Shown here: piece by piece, positions 36,693-45,985 of the stretch | How positions within the stretch are numbered: the stretch's first letter is position 1 | Layout: every line of letters begins with the position of its first letter | Assembly (NCBI RefSeq): GCF_000170895.1 | Contig: NZ_ABCS01000014.1 | Span: 1 to 64,000, forward strand | DNA: 64,000 nt | Direction of reading: 5' to 3' | Source: Plesiocystis pacifica SIR-1 | GTDB lineage: Bacteria; Myxococcota_A; Polyangia; Nannocystales; Nannocystaceae | Notes under the pieces: model-generated | What the model saw: only the letters and a program-made list of their open reading frames with translations | What the model was told of the DNA's origin: nothing | Databases searched by the model: none | Position numbers and translations under genes: made by a program

Positions 36693-37883
36693 ATGCCGCG
36701 AACTCCATCGACCGCCCCGAGCAACCCGCGTTTTCTGTGTCTGTGCGCCCTCCTGGTCGCTTGCGCCGACCCGGCGACCGCTCGCTCCACGAGCGCCCCC
36801 ACCCCCGGCGAAGCCGAGGGGCCGACGGGTGTAACCGCGAATACGGACACGACCCCGAGCTCTGCGGAGCCCGATCCCTCGGCGGCGGAGCTGGCGCAGG
36901 CTGCCGTCGACGACGATCCGCCGCCGGTCCCCGACGCCTTCCAGTTCGACATGGACGGGGCCGTCGCCCAGGGTCCTGCGGCGGACGCGAAGCTCGGAGC
37001 CGAGCCTGAGCCTGAATTTGATCCCTCGGTCAATCCGCCCCTCGACTTCTCCTTGCTCCCCGACTACGGCCGCGCCGACAAGATCGAAGAGGTCGAGCAC
37101 GACTCGCCCCTGGTCCAGGCCAACGTCGACGTCGACGCCTACGACCTCACTGGCCCGTCGATCACCAAGATCGAGCAGGGCGCGACCCAAGACGAGATCG
37201 CTCAGGCCCTCGAGGGCGTCACCGGGCTGCGCAACGTGGACTTTGGCGGCACCTTGCTCGCGGACCTCGAGCTCATCGAGGACCTCGAGTACGTCGAGAA
37301 CCTGATCTTGTGGGACACCCACGTCGTCGACCTCGGCCCGGTGTCGGGCTACGAGGACCTGCTCTTGCTCGACGTCCGGGGCACGGGGGTCGAGGACCTC
37401 TCGCCGCTGCGCCGGGCGACCAAGCTGCGCAAGGTCCTGGCGAGCTCGAGCAACGTCCGCAACCTCGGGCCGCTGAGCGACATGAGCGAGCTGGCCGTGC
37501 TCGACCTGGCCGACACCAGCGTCCGCGACCTGAGCCCCCTATCCGAGCTCGAGAAGCTCACCGTGATTCGCCTCGACAACACCTCGGTCCGCAGCGTCCG
37601 CTCCCTGTCCCAGCTCAGCCGCCTCGAGATCCTGTCGCTGTCCAACACCGAGGTCAGCGATCTTCGCCCGCTCCTCGGCCTCGAGCGCCTCGAGACCCTC
37701 AACCTGGCCAACACGCCGATCAAGACCACCGCGACCCTGCGCAAGATGACCGGGCTGCGGACCCTGGACCTGCGCGGCACCCCGCTGAGCTCCAAGCAGA
37801 TCAGCGAGCTCGAGGCGGTGATGCCCTTCACCCTCGTGCTCGACGACGCGTGGGAGCGGGAGCGCAAGGCCAAGCGCGGCTGA
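36693..37883 (+). CDS. Leucine-rich-repeat lipoprotein, internalin-like
   Basis: 396 residues from ATG 36693. The signal peptide ends in LLVAC. About 100 residues of Pro/Ala/Asp/Glu-rich linker follow. From about residue 160 there are roughly eight LRRs of 22 residues (LAVLDLADTSVRDLSPL, LTVIRLDNTSVRSV, LEILSLSNTEVSDLRPL, LETLNLANTPIKTT, LRTLDLRGTPLSS), matching the SDS22/internalin type. These form a curved ligand-binding surface. The partner is unknown; surface display makes cell-cell or prey contact possible. Confidence 0.88.
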   Translation: MPRTPSTAPSNPRFLCLCALLVACADPATARSTSAPTPGEAEGPTGVTANTDTTPSSAEPDPSAAELAQAAVDDDPPPVPDAFQFDMDGAVAQGPAADAKLGAEPEPEFDPSVNPPLDFSLLPDYGRADKIEEVEHDSPLVQANVDVDAYDLTGPSITKIEQGATQDEIAQALEGVTGLRNVDFGGTLLADLELIEDLEYVENLILWDTHVVDLGPVSGYEDLLLLDVRGTGVEDLSPLRRATKLRKVLASSSNVRNLGPLSDMSELAVLDLADTSVRDLSPLSELEKLTVIRLDNTSVRSVRSLSQLSRLEILSLSNTEVSDLRPLLGLERLETLNLANTPIKTTATLRKMTGLRTLDLRGTPLSSKQISELEAVMPFTLVLDDAWERERKAKRG

Positions 37884-37982
37884 GCCTGCTCGCCCCCCTG
37901 CTCGACAGCTCCAGCGAGAACGCGGTAGCGTCGTCGCCGTGACGCACCGCGGGTCTAGATACCGCCGAGGGAGAGGCTCCCG

Positions 37983-39707
37983 GTGACCGGTTCGCAGCTG
38001 GCCATCATGATGTTCAGCTTCGCGGGCATGGTGCTGTTCGCCGGGGTCGCGGTGGTGCTCTACCTGCGCCAGCAGCAGCTGCGCGAGGCGGCCCCTCCCC
38101 CGCTGCCCGTGACCCCGAAGCCGGCGGCGCCCCAGGCCTCGCCGATCGAAGAGCCCACCGAGCCCACCGAGTTCGTCCCCGCTCGCCACGGCGGACCGGA
38201 CCCCGACGCGCCGCGCAAGCTGGGCGAGAGCGGCACCGAGCTCGTCCCCGCCCCCCATGGGCCGGAGGACCCGGAAGCAGAGCTGGAAGCCACGGAGCTC
38301 GTCCCCGTCCACCACGCCCCGCCCGATCCGGAAGAGAGCGGCACCGAGCTCGTCTCCGTTCACCACGCGCCGCCCGAGGAGCGCACGGCGTTCGTCCAGC
38401 CTCACTTCGCGCCGGAGCCCCCTCCGCCTGCGGAGCGCACGGCCATGGTCCAGCCACGCCTCGAGCCCGAGCCCCCTCCGCAGCCCGTCCCCGTCCCTGC
38501 CCCCGTCCCGGCCAAGCCCGTCGAGGCCCCCGCCGCCGCGCCCGAGCCGAGCACGGACCACGCCCACCACTTCGATCTGGCCGTCGCGGCCCTCGCCGAG
38601 TCCTTCGAGCAGCTCCGCTCGGGCGCCGCCCCAGGGACGATCGAGAGCACCCACGCCCGCTGGCGAGGCCACCTCGCGGTGCTCCACTCGGCCGACCTCG
38701 ACGCGCTCTCGACCACCCTCCGCCCCGCCCTGAGCGCGACCGAGCCCGCGCGCCGCAGCGCGGCCTGGCGAGCGCTGCTGACCCACCGCAAGCTGTCCCT
38801 GCGCGAGCAGCTGCCCGAGCTCGTCGACGGCCTCGACGGGGACGCCCGCGCAGCCGCCGTGGCCACGCTCGCCTCCATCGCGGACCCCCGGGTCGAGCGC
38901 GCCCTCGCGGTCGGCCTCGAGGGCGCGCAGGCCAAGGGCGCGGACAAAGCCGCGACGTGGCGCTTTTGGCTGGAGGTCGCCACGCGGCGCGGCGAAGGGC
39001 CCGACGACGACGCGATCGCGGCCGCGCTCGCCTCGAGCGAGCCCGAGATCCTGGCCCTCGGCCTGCGCCTGCTGCCTCGCTCCAGCCGCCGGGACGCCCA
39101 GCGGGCCCAGGCGGACAGCCTCGTATTTGCGCCCAACGCCGCGGTGCGCACCGCCGCCATCGAGGCCAGCGTCACCCTCGGCCACAAGGGCGCGTGGCTG
39201 GTCGCCCGACAGCTCGCCCGCAACCCCAGCTTCCCCCGGATCACCGCCCTCGTCGCGAGCTTGGGTACGGCCGCCGAGCTCGACGCCCTCGCCGCGGCCC
39301 TCGAGCGCCCGAGCCTCGCGGCCGCCCTGGCCCTGCTCGCCTCGGGCCGCGCCGCCGCCTTCGAGCGCTGCGCTGTCCTGGTCGACGACCAAGACGCGCT
39401 CACACCCGAAGAGCGCGAGGCCCTGTCCGCCGCGCTCGCGGCCGCTCGAGGCGAGGGCCCCAGCCAGAGCCCCGAGCACCGCCTCCTCGCTGGCGAGCGC
39501 CGCACCGGCCCGACCCTGAGCGCCTGGCTCCGACGACCCGAGAGCGCCCGAGACCCCCTCCTCGCCCACCTGTGCGCCGAGCTGCGAGTGCGCACCCGGG
39601 GCGAGGTCGACCTCGACCCCGCCCTCGAGCCCGACGCCTGGCGCCGACGAGTCCAGGCCGCCGCCGCCACCCTCGAGGCCCTCGACCTCGACGCCCCCGT
39701 CCCCTGA
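37983..39707 (+). CDS. HEAT-like repeat membrane protein, vgrG partner
   Basis: 574 residues from GTG 37983, preceded by a purine-rich GGGAGAGG. One N-terminal transmembrane helix (LAIMMFSFAGMVLFAGVAVVLYL) is followed by a roughly 140-residue Pro/Glu/His-rich linker containing six imperfect repeats around (G/A/R)T-E/A-L/F/M-V-P/S/Q-x-H. The C-terminal 380 residues are helical HEAT/Armadillo-like repeats (ARAAAVATLASIADPRVERAL, AAVRTAAIEASVTLGHKGAWL). HEAT proteins of the TIGR02270 type accompany type VI secretion genes in myxobacteria and proteobacteria. Here it ends 7 bp before vgrG, so the two are coupled. It may be a chaperone or adaptor loading VgrG or its cargo; function is inferred. Confidence 0.8.
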   Translation: MTGSQLAIMMFSFAGMVLFAGVAVVLYLRQQQLREAAPPPLPVTPKPAAPQASPIEEPTEPTEFVPARHGGPDPDAPRKLGESGTELVPAPHGPEDPEAELEATELVPVHHAPPDPEESGTELVSVHHAPPEERTAFVQPHFAPEPPPPAERTAMVQPRLEPEPPPQPVPVPAPVPAKPVEAPAAAPEPSTDHAHHFDLAVAALAESFEQLRSGAAPGTIESTHARWRGHLAVLHSADLDALSTTLRPALSATEPARRSAAWRALLTHRKLSLREQLPELVDGLDGDARAAAVATLASIADPRVERALAVGLEGAQAKGADKAATWRFWLEVATRRGEGPDDDAIAAALASSEPEILALGLRLLPRSSRRDAQRAQADSLVFAPNAAVRTAAIEASVTLGHKGAWLVARQLARNPSFPRITALVASLGTAAELDALAAALERPSLAAALALLASGRAAAFERCAVLVDDQDALTPEEREALSAALAAARGEGPSQSPEHRLLAGERRTGPTLSAWLRRPESARDPLLAHLCAELRVRTRGEVDLDPALEPDAWRRRVQAAAATLEALDLDAPVP

Positions 39708-39714
39708 GCTCCCC

Positions 39715-41967
39715 ATGGCTGCCCTCCCGCCCCTCACCCACCGCATCGCCTTCCCCGACGGCCCGACCATGGACTGGGAGGTCGAGCGCCTGCGCATCCA
39801 CGAAGGCCTCAACCAGTGCGGCGAGGCCGTGTTCGACCTGCGCACGCAGGAGCTGCAGTCCAGCACCCGCGAGCTCCTGGGCGCGCGCTGCGAGCTCAGC
39901 TTGCAGCGCGGCGACCACCCGCCCCAGTCCCTGTTTGGCGTGGTCACCCGCGTCGAGCAGCTCGGCCTGGCCAAGGGCGCCCGCGGGGTCCGGGTGCGCG
40001 TCGAGCCGGCCGTGGCCCTGGCCCGACAGCGCGTGCACTCGCGCATCTTTCAAGGCCAGTCCGTGCTCGACATCGTCCGCGAGGTGCTCGCGCCCATCCT
40101 CGACGGCTACGCGCGCGCCATCGACCTCGACGGGCTGCGCCGCGGCGCCGCGCCCCGGGACTACTGCGTGCAGTACCGCGAGCGCGACCTGGAGTTCGTG
40201 CGTCGCCTGCTCGAGGAGGAGGGCATCAACTGGTTCTTCGTCCACGACCCCGAGCGCGGCTGCGAGGTCCTGACCCTGTCCGACGACAACAAACTCCACC
40301 CCCGGGTCGAGAACGTCGACGGCAGCGACCACATCGCCCTGCGCCGCGCGGACGAGGGCTCCCCCACGGAGAGCTTCGGCGCCCTCGAGTGGCGCGAGGC
40401 CCTGACGCCCACGGCGACCCTGGCCACGGCCTACGACCCGGGCAGCCCCGGGAGCACCCTCGGCGAAGGCTGGGCCGAGCCGGGCACCGACGCGCGCGGG
40501 CACGAGCGACGCGTCTACGTCCACGACATCGAGCGCCTGGGCAACCGCTGCCTGGACCAGCGCGCCCGCGACCTCGGCCTGGCCCTCGCCCTCGACGGCT
40601 CACGCCTCGTCGCCACCGGCGACGCCGCCATCGCCCGGCCCGGACACCGCTTCGTCCTCGACGGCGCCGAAGACCTCGAGGACCAGGGCGCCCCCTCGGA
40701 GTGGATCGTCCTCGCCGCGACCCAGCGCTCGGAGCCCGACGCCGGCGGGGCCCGGGTCCACGGCGTCGAGGTCGAGTGCGTCCCCGCCGACGCCGAGCTG
40801 CGCCCCATGCCCAGCGCCGAGCGACCCATCGTCGCCGGGCCCCAGACCGCCACGGTCGTCGGCGGCGGCGAGATCGACGTCGACGCCGAGGGCCGCATCC
40901 AGGTTCAGATGCACTGGCAAGAGGGCGCCGCCTTCTCCCCGGGCGCCTCGTGCCGGGTGCGCTGCGCCCAGAGCTGGGCCGGGGGCTCGTGGGGCGCCCA
41001 GTTCATCCCGCGCGTGGGCATGGAGGTCGTCGTCGAGTTCCTCGAGGGCAACCCCGACCGCCCCCTGGTCACGGGCTGCGTCTACAACGGCGGCGCCGCC
41101 CCGCCCTTTTCGCTCCCCGGCAGCGCGACCCAGAGCGGCTGGCGCAGCCACAGCTCCCCCGGCGGCGGCGGCTTCAACGAGCTGCGCTTCGAGGACGCCG
41201 CCGGCCTCGAGGAGCTCTACATCCACGCCCAGCGCGACTGGAACACCGAGGTCCTGCGCCACCGGGTCCTGCGGGTGGGCAGCGACTCGATCATGGGCGT
41301 CGGCGGCCAGCGCAGCGCGAAGGTCGACGAAGACGAGCGCCTGCTCGTCGGCGGCAGCCGGAGCGTCCAGGTCGCCAACAACCAGGCGATCACCGTCGGC
41401 GCCGACGCGAGCCTGACCGTCGGCGGCAGCCAGAGCGTCACCGTCGCCCAGGATCGCGGCCTGAGCGTGGGCGGCAGCCACACCGAGACCGTCGCCGTGG
41501 CCGCCACCGAGACCGTCGGCGCCGCCAAGACCGTGACCGTTGGCGGCGCGCTCATGACCATCGTCGGCGCCGCCATGAACACCTCCGTCGGGGGCCTGAG
41601 CGCCGAGGAGGTCGGCGGCATGAAGTCCGTGTCCGTGGCCGGGGGCAGCAGCGAGGCCGTGGTCGGCCCCAAGAGCGTCGACGCGGCCAGCATCAGCCAC
41701 AGCGCGCGCGCGGATCTGGGCCAGAGCGCGGGCGCCAACTACAGCCTCAGCGCCGGCGCCGACCTGTCGATGCTCGCCGAGGGCCAGCTGAGCCTCAACG
41801 GCAAGAAGAAGGGCCTCATCGAGCTCGAGGACACCCTGACCATCAAGGTCGGCAAGGCCAGCTTGTCCCTGCAAAAGAACGGGACCATCACCCTGCGCGG
41901 GGTCAAGCTCAGCGTCGAGGGCAAAAAATCGATCACCCTCAAGGCCAAGAAGATCAACCAGAACTAG
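39715..41967 (+). CDS. vgrG: Type VI secretion VgrG spike protein
   Basis: 750 residues. The N-terminal gp27-like region (PLTHRIAFPDGPTMDWEVERLRIHEGLN, YRERDLEFVRRLLEEEGINWFF) is followed by the gp5-like OB domain (AEGRIQVQMHW, CRVRCAQSWAGGSWGAQFIPRVGMEVVVEFLEGNPDRPLVTGCVYN), the classic VgrG signature. From about residue 500 a beta-helix spike has repeated VGGSxSVxV units. The tail of about 90 residues (QLSLNGKKKGLIELED, LRGVKLSVEGKKSITLKAKK) is a basic beta-strand end cap. No obvious effector domain is fused and no tss genes are present in the window, so this is an orphan VgrG island with the HEAT protein as sole partner. Confidence 0.95.
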   Translation: MAALPPLTHRIAFPDGPTMDWEVERLRIHEGLNQCGEAVFDLRTQELQSSTRELLGARCELSLQRGDHPPQSLFGVVTRVEQLGLAKGARGVRVRVEPAVALARQRVHSRIFQGQSVLDIVREVLAPILDGYARAIDLDGLRRGAAPRDYCVQYRERDLEFVRRLLEEEGINWFFVHDPERGCEVLTLSDDNKLHPRVENVDGSDHIALRRADEGSPTESFGALEWREALTPTATLATAYDPGSPGSTLGEGWAEPGTDARGHERRVYVHDIERLGNRCLDQRARDLGLALALDGSRLVATGDAAIARPGHRFVLDGAEDLEDQGAPSEWIVLAATQRSEPDAGGARVHGVEVECVPADAELRPMPSAERPIVAGPQTATVVGGGEIDVDAEGRIQVQMHWQEGAAFSPGASCRVRCAQSWAGGSWGAQFIPRVGMEVVVEFLEGNPDRPLVTGCVYNGGAAPPFSLPGSATQSGWRSHSSPGGGGFNELRFEDAAGLEELYIHAQRDWNTEVLRHRVLRVGSDSIMGVGGQRSAKVDEDERLLVGGSRSVQVANNQAITVGADASLTVGGSQSVTVAQDRGLSVGGSHTETVAVAATETVGAAKTVTVGGALMTIVGAAMNTSVGGLSAEEVGGMKSVSVAGGSSEAVVGPKSVDAASISHSARADLGQSAGANYSLSAGADLSMLAEGQLSLNGKKKGLIELEDTLTIKVGKASLSLQKNGTITLRGVKLSVEGKKSITLKAKKINQN

Positions 41968-42022
41968 CAGCCATTCGGGTTCCAGCGCCGCTCCAAACCC
42001 GGCGCGGACTTCGGACACGCGG

Positions 42023-42742
42023 TTACTCGCTCTGCCCGCTGAGGCGTCGCTTGACCTCGGGCAGGAGGCGGCGGCTCACGGGCACGACGGTGCCATCGCG
42101 CAGCTGGAGCGCCGCCCCGTCCTCGTCAAAGCGCATGGCCGAGACGAAGGTCAGGTTGACGAGGGCGCTGCGGTGGACGCGAAGGAAGTCGTGACCGCGG
42201 AGGCGGGCCTCGAGGGTGTTGAGGCTCTCGTCGAGGATCATCTCCTGCCCGTCGATCCAAAAGACCACGACCCGGTCGGTCGAGGCGAGGTGCGAGACCT
42301 CGCGAGCGTCAAAGACCCGCAGCAGCGAGCCGGTCCGAGTGGCGAGCCGGGGAGGCGTGTGGCTCACGCTCGGGGTCTGGGTCGGGACGCGGGCGCGGAC
42401 GCGAGCGAGGGCGAGGGCGAGGGCGTGTTCGGAGATGGGCTTGAGCAGGTAGTCGACGGCGTCGACGCGGAAGGCCTCGAGGGCGTGCTCGCTGTGGGCA
42501 GTGGTGAAGATGATCGGCGGGAGCCCGGGCTCGCGCGCGAGCTCGATGCCGCTGAGCCCAGGCATCGCAATGTCGAGCAAGATCACGTCGGCGCGGTCCC
42601 GGGTCAGGACTCGACGCAGGGTCGCCGCGTCGGTCGCCTCGCCCGCGACCTCGACGCCCGCGACACGCTCGCACGCGCGACGCAGCCGCCGCCGGGCCGG
42701 GGTCTCGTCGTCGACGATCAGGACTCGCAGCGTTCGTGTCAC
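42023..42742 (-). CDS. LytTR-family response regulator
   Basis: 239 residues from GTG 42742, which has GGGAGA five bases upstream; a GTG at 42769 also keeps frame. The receiver domain has acidic residues in IVDDE, phosphoacceptor Asp57 in ILLDIAMPG, FTTAH and Lys in YLLKP. The C-terminal LytTR DNA-binding domain contains LNTLEARLRGHDFLRVHRSALVN. It is the third gene of an operon with a lipoprotein and a LytS-like histidine kinase and should act as the output of that kinase. Confidence 0.92.
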   Translation of the reverse strand: MTRTLRVLIVDDETPARRRLRRACERVAGVEVAGEATDAATLRRVLTRDRADVILLDIAMPGLSGIELAREPGLPPIIFTTAHSEHALEAFRVDAVDYLLKPISEHALALALARVRARVPTQTPSVSHTPPRLATRTGSLLRVFDAREVSHLASTDRVVVFWIDGQEMILDESLNTLEARLRGHDFLRVHRSALVNLTFVSAMRFDEDGAALQLRDGTVVPVSRRLLPEVKRRLSGQSE

Positions 42743-42773
42743 TCTTCTCCCTACGATTCCCTGTTTCACGGGT

Positions 42774-43898
42774 TCACGAGCTCAGGGGCAGGGCGAGGAC
42801 GACGCGCCACCCTCCGCCCAGACGGGGGCCGGCTTCGAGCCGCGCCCGCTCGGCGTAGAGCAGCTCCAGTCGCCGACGAACGCTGTGCTCGCCAGTCTTG
42901 GTGCCCTGGCTGTCGACGCTGCTGCCCGGGCCGTCGTCCTCGACCGTCAACACCAGGCGCGGGCCGTCCTCGCGCGCGCGGACCGTCACGGTGGCGCCGG
43001 TCGGAGAGTTGGCGACGGCGTGCCTGATCGCGTTCTCGACCAGGGGTTGAACGAGCAGCGGTGGGATCTGCGTTTGGGTCACGTTGACGTCGATCTCGAG
43101 CCTCACGCGCAGGCGATCTTCGAAGCGGAGGCGCTCGAGGGCGAGGTAGTCCTGGACCAGGGCGAGCTCGTGCTCGAGCGAGACGGTCTCGTGGCGGCTG
43201 CCTTCGAGGGCCGAGCGCAGCAAGCGTGACAGCTCCTCGACGGCCCGTACAGCCTGCGGGGGGCTGTGCTCGACGAGGTCTGCGACGGTGTTGAGCGCGT
43301 TGAACAAAAAGTGTGGATCGACGCGGGCGCGCAAGGCTGCGAGCTCGGCCTCCAAGGTCTCGCGCTCGGCCGCGGCTCGGGCGAGTTCGGCGCTGCGAGC
43401 GGTCTCTCGCAGCCGATCCGTGAGGCGCCAGATGACCGTGAGCGCAGCGCCCAGGGAGAGGCCGACCTGCCACAGCTCCCACCGGACCGCGCGGGTCGGC
43501 TCGTCCACGTCGAGGACCAGACGGGCGAGGCCGAGGGCGAGCTCCGAGCCGAGCAGTACGCCGCCAATGACCGCGCCGAGGTGGAGGAGCGCGCGGGCGG
43601 CCAGGCTCGCGCAGCGGTCGAGCCACGCGTCGACGACGAGGTCGTAGACCCCCGAGATCGCCGCGTGGAAGCAAGCCGTGGTGATGGTCGCGCCCACGAA
43701 GGTCTCGACGACCTGGGGACCGCTGCTCGTCGCGACCTCGCCGAACGCGAGGGTCAACACGGCGGCGACGGTCGGATACACCCACCCGTCGCACCACAGG
43801 CTGTGGAGCCAGCGGATCAGCTTCGAGCTCGACCCCTCCGTCGGCGCGAGCGGGCGGGCGTCAGCGCTGGAGGTCGAAGGTTGCGTGGAGTTCGCCAT
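42774..43898 (-). CDS. LytS/YehU-type sensor histidine kinase
   Basis: 374 residues. The N-terminus holds about four or five hydrophobic segments (VYPTVAAVLTLAFG, VGATITTACFHAAI, LLHLGAVIGGVLLG, LWQVGLSLGAALTVIW), a membrane sensor. The HisKA_7TM-like phosphoacceptor region is RVDPHFLFNALNTVADLV, with His196. The ATPase part has the N-box PLVENAIRHA and VEDDGPG. The G2 box, normally G-x-G-L-x-N, reads TGEHSVRRRL, lacking the usual Gly pattern, so ATP-lid function may be altered. Its first 38 nt overlap the end of the upstream lipoprotein gene and its stop lies 31 nt before the regulator. Confidence 0.9.
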   Translation of the reverse strand: MANSTQPSTSSADARPLAPTEGSSSKLIRWLHSLWCDGWVYPTVAAVLTLAFGEVATSSGPQVVETFVGATITTACFHAAISGVYDLVVDAWLDRCASLAARALLHLGAVIGGVLLGSELALGLARLVLDVDEPTRAVRWELWQVGLSLGAALTVIWRLTDRLRETARSAELARAAAERETLEAELAALRARVDPHFLFNALNTVADLVEHSPPQAVRAVEELSRLLRSALEGSRHETVSLEHELALVQDYLALERLRFEDRLRVRLEIDVNVTQTQIPPLLVQPLVENAIRHAVANSPTGATVTVRAREDGPRLVLTVEDDGPGSSVDSQGTKTGEHSVRRRLELLYAERARLEAGPRLGGGWRVVLALPLSS

Positions 43899-44391
43899 TG
43901 ACCTGTGCAGTGATCACGAGCGACTCGGCTTCGATGATGACGTCGACGAGGATGAAGCCGGGCATCTCGAGGGTTTCGAAGCGCACGCGCTCGTTGGCTT
44001 GCTCGACCGGGTGGAGTGTGTAGCTTTGGAGCAGACCTCCTGGAAATTTGCCCTCCTCGTCGAGGACCCAGGTGCCGTCTTGCTCGCGGAAGCGAAAGTC
44101 GAAGTAGCCGGTGTCGTCGCCGAAGCTCGTGCGGGCGTGGAGGCTCCCGTCCTCCTCGTGGATGAAGTCGAGCGGGAAGTCGTCCAAGGTCCCGTAGGGC
44201 GTGTCGCTGATGTGACCCAGCCACGCCCCCTCGGCGCCCATGACCCAGGTGGCGTCGATCTCGATGGCCTCGCCCTCGGCGGCCGTGTCGGCCGTGTCGG
44301 TCGCGTCGGGGGTGTCGGCGGTGCAGGCGTACAGGACGCTGGCGAAGGCGAGGGCTGCTGTTGCTGTTGCGGTGACGGTGGCCTGGTTCAT
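43861..44391 (-). CDS. Predicted lipoprotein upstream of the LytS-like kinase
   Basis: 176 residues from ATG 44391. The hydrophobic N-terminus ends in VLYAC, a possible lipobox, then a short Asp/Thr linker (TADTPDATDTADTAAEG). The remaining 130 residues are beta-rich (FDFRFREQDGTWVLDEEGKF, ESLVITAQVNGELHATF), compatible with a lipocalin- or SRPBCC-like ligand pocket, but I do not recognise the family. The coding end overlaps the kinase gene by 38 nt, so the protein is a strong candidate for an extracytoplasmic partner of that kinase. Confidence 0.75.
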   Translation of the reverse strand: MNQATVTATATAALAFASVLYACTADTPDATDTADTAAEGEAIEIDATWVMGAEGAWLGHISDTPYGTLDDFPLDFIHEEDGSLHARTSFGDDTGYFDFRFREQDGTWVLDEEGKFPGGLLQSYTLHPVEQANERVRFETLEMPGFILVDVIIEAESLVITAQVNGELHATFDLQR

Positions 44392-44584
44392 GCGGACACC
44401 CTGGCCGGCCGAGGGGTCCCCGACGAGCTGCTTCCGACGGGCGGTCGATGGTGGCGACGAGCGGTTCGATGGGCGCACGAGCGGCTCCCTTCGGCGACTC
44501 AACACCGACCCGTACCGGGAGTGTCACTCGATTTTGCTCCGGCGCAGCTGCGGCACCCTCGCAGGCGAGCGCGGGCGCCGGCCT

Positions 44585-45985
44585 TCACTCGGCTTTCGAA
44601 GCCAGCCCCGGCCGCCGCGCCGGGCCGCGCCAGTAGATCCACGCGACCATCGCTACCGCGACCACCGCGAGCCCGAGGGCCATGGCGACCCACAGCGCCG
44701 GCAGGCCGTAGCCACGCCGGAGCACCAGATAGCCCGCGAGCGGCAACGCCAGCCCAAAGTACGCGAACAGGTTGAAGCCCGCGGCGGGGACGGTGTCGCC
44801 CATCCCTCGGAGCACGCCGCTGCCGACGACCTGGACGCCGTCGAAGATCTGGAAGCAAGCGGTGATCGGCAGCAAGGTCGCGGCGAGGGCGACGATCTCG
44901 GCCTCGCGGGTATAGGCCAGGGGGAGCAGCTCGCGGCAGCTGACCATCATGACCGCCGACAGGCTCATGACCCCGGCGCCCATGAGCACGCCGATCCAGG
45001 CCGAGCGCTGGGCGTCGCGCAGCCGGCCCGAGCCGATGAGGTTGCCGACCACCGTGCTCGCGCCAAAGGAGATGCCGAGGGGGACCATGAAGGTCACGGA
45101 GGTCAGGTTGAGGACGATGGTGTGCGCGGCCAGGGCCTCGCGCCCGAGGGTCCCGGCCAGGAGCGTCGTCGCCTGAAAGGCCCAGACCTCGACGGTGTAC
45201 TGCAAGCCCACGGGGGCGCCGAAGCGCAGGACCTTCAGCAGGCCCTCGGCGTCGAAGGACTCCCGGCTCCAGGGGTGCCAGGCGCCCGCGTAGAGGCGCC
45301 GACGCAGGATCCAGGCCGCCAGCGCGACGCAGGTGAAGGTCCGGGTCAGGCCCGTGGCCACGCCCGCGCCGCGCAGGCCCAGGGCCGGCAGACCCAGGTC
45401 GGCGAAGTGCCCGAAGATCAGCGCCTCGTTGGCCCCGACGTTGAACACGTTGGCGATCAGCGTGACCCACAGCGCCGGCGCGACGATCTCCCGAGCCTGC
45501 AGGTACTGGCGCATGGTGAAGAACCACAGCAGCGGCGGGATGCTCCACACCTGGACGCGCACGTAGGTCTCGGCGGCCGCCGCCAGCTCGGCGTCCTGGC
45601 CGAGGGCGACCAGGGCCTCCTCCGTGAGCCAGCCCAGGGCGATGAGCGGCAGGGACAGCCAGGTCGCGGTGATCAGGCCCCAGTGCAGGCCCTGGCCCTG
45701 GCGCTTGGCGTCGCCGCGTCCGTGGGCCTGGGTCAGGATCGGGTCCAGGCCCATGATCACGCCGATGCCGAACATCGTCGTGCCCAGGAACCACAAGGTC
45801 CCCAGGGCCGAGGCGTCGAGGGCGAACACGCCGACGCGACCGAGCATGATCGTGTCGACGAAGTTGAAGCCCATGATGCCGAGCTGGGTCAGGGCCACGG
45901 GCACGGCGATGCGCACGAGCTTGCGAGCGAGGCTGGTCGCCTCAGCGGCGTCGCCCGAATCGGAGGATGGCGGCGTCGCGCTCAT
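44585..45985 (-). CDS. MATE family efflux transporter
   Basis: 466 residues from ATG 45985. Twelve hydrophobic helices can be followed, with two similar halves (AVPVALTQLGIMGFNFVDTIMLGRVG and APVGLQYTVEVWAFQATTLLAG). MATE proteins exchange Na+ or H+ for drugs, cationic dyes or metabolites. Typical MATE features are VGANEALIFG, FMVPLGISFGASTVVGNLIG and FQIFDGVQVVGSGVLRGMGDT. It is monocistronic, with 193 bp upstream of the neighbouring lipoprotein operon and no local clue to substrate. Confidence 0.93.
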   Translation of the reverse strand: MSATPPSSDSGDAAEATSLARKLVRIAVPVALTQLGIMGFNFVDTIMLGRVGVFALDASALGTLWFLGTTMFGIGVIMGLDPILTQAHGRGDAKRQGQGLHWGLITATWLSLPLIALGWLTEEALVALGQDAELAAAAETYVRVQVWSIPPLLWFFTMRQYLQAREIVAPALWVTLIANVFNVGANEALIFGHFADLGLPALGLRGAGVATGLTRTFTCVALAAWILRRRLYAGAWHPWSRESFDAEGLLKVLRFGAPVGLQYTVEVWAFQATTLLAGTLGREALAAHTIVLNLTSVTFMVPLGISFGASTVVGNLIGSGRLRDAQRSAWIGVLMGAGVMSLSAVMMVSCRELLPLAYTREAEIVALAATLLPITACFQIFDGVQVVGSGVLRGMGDTVPAAGFNLFAYFGLALPLAGYLVLRRGYGLPALWVAMALGLAVVAVAMVAWIYWRGPARRPGLASKAE

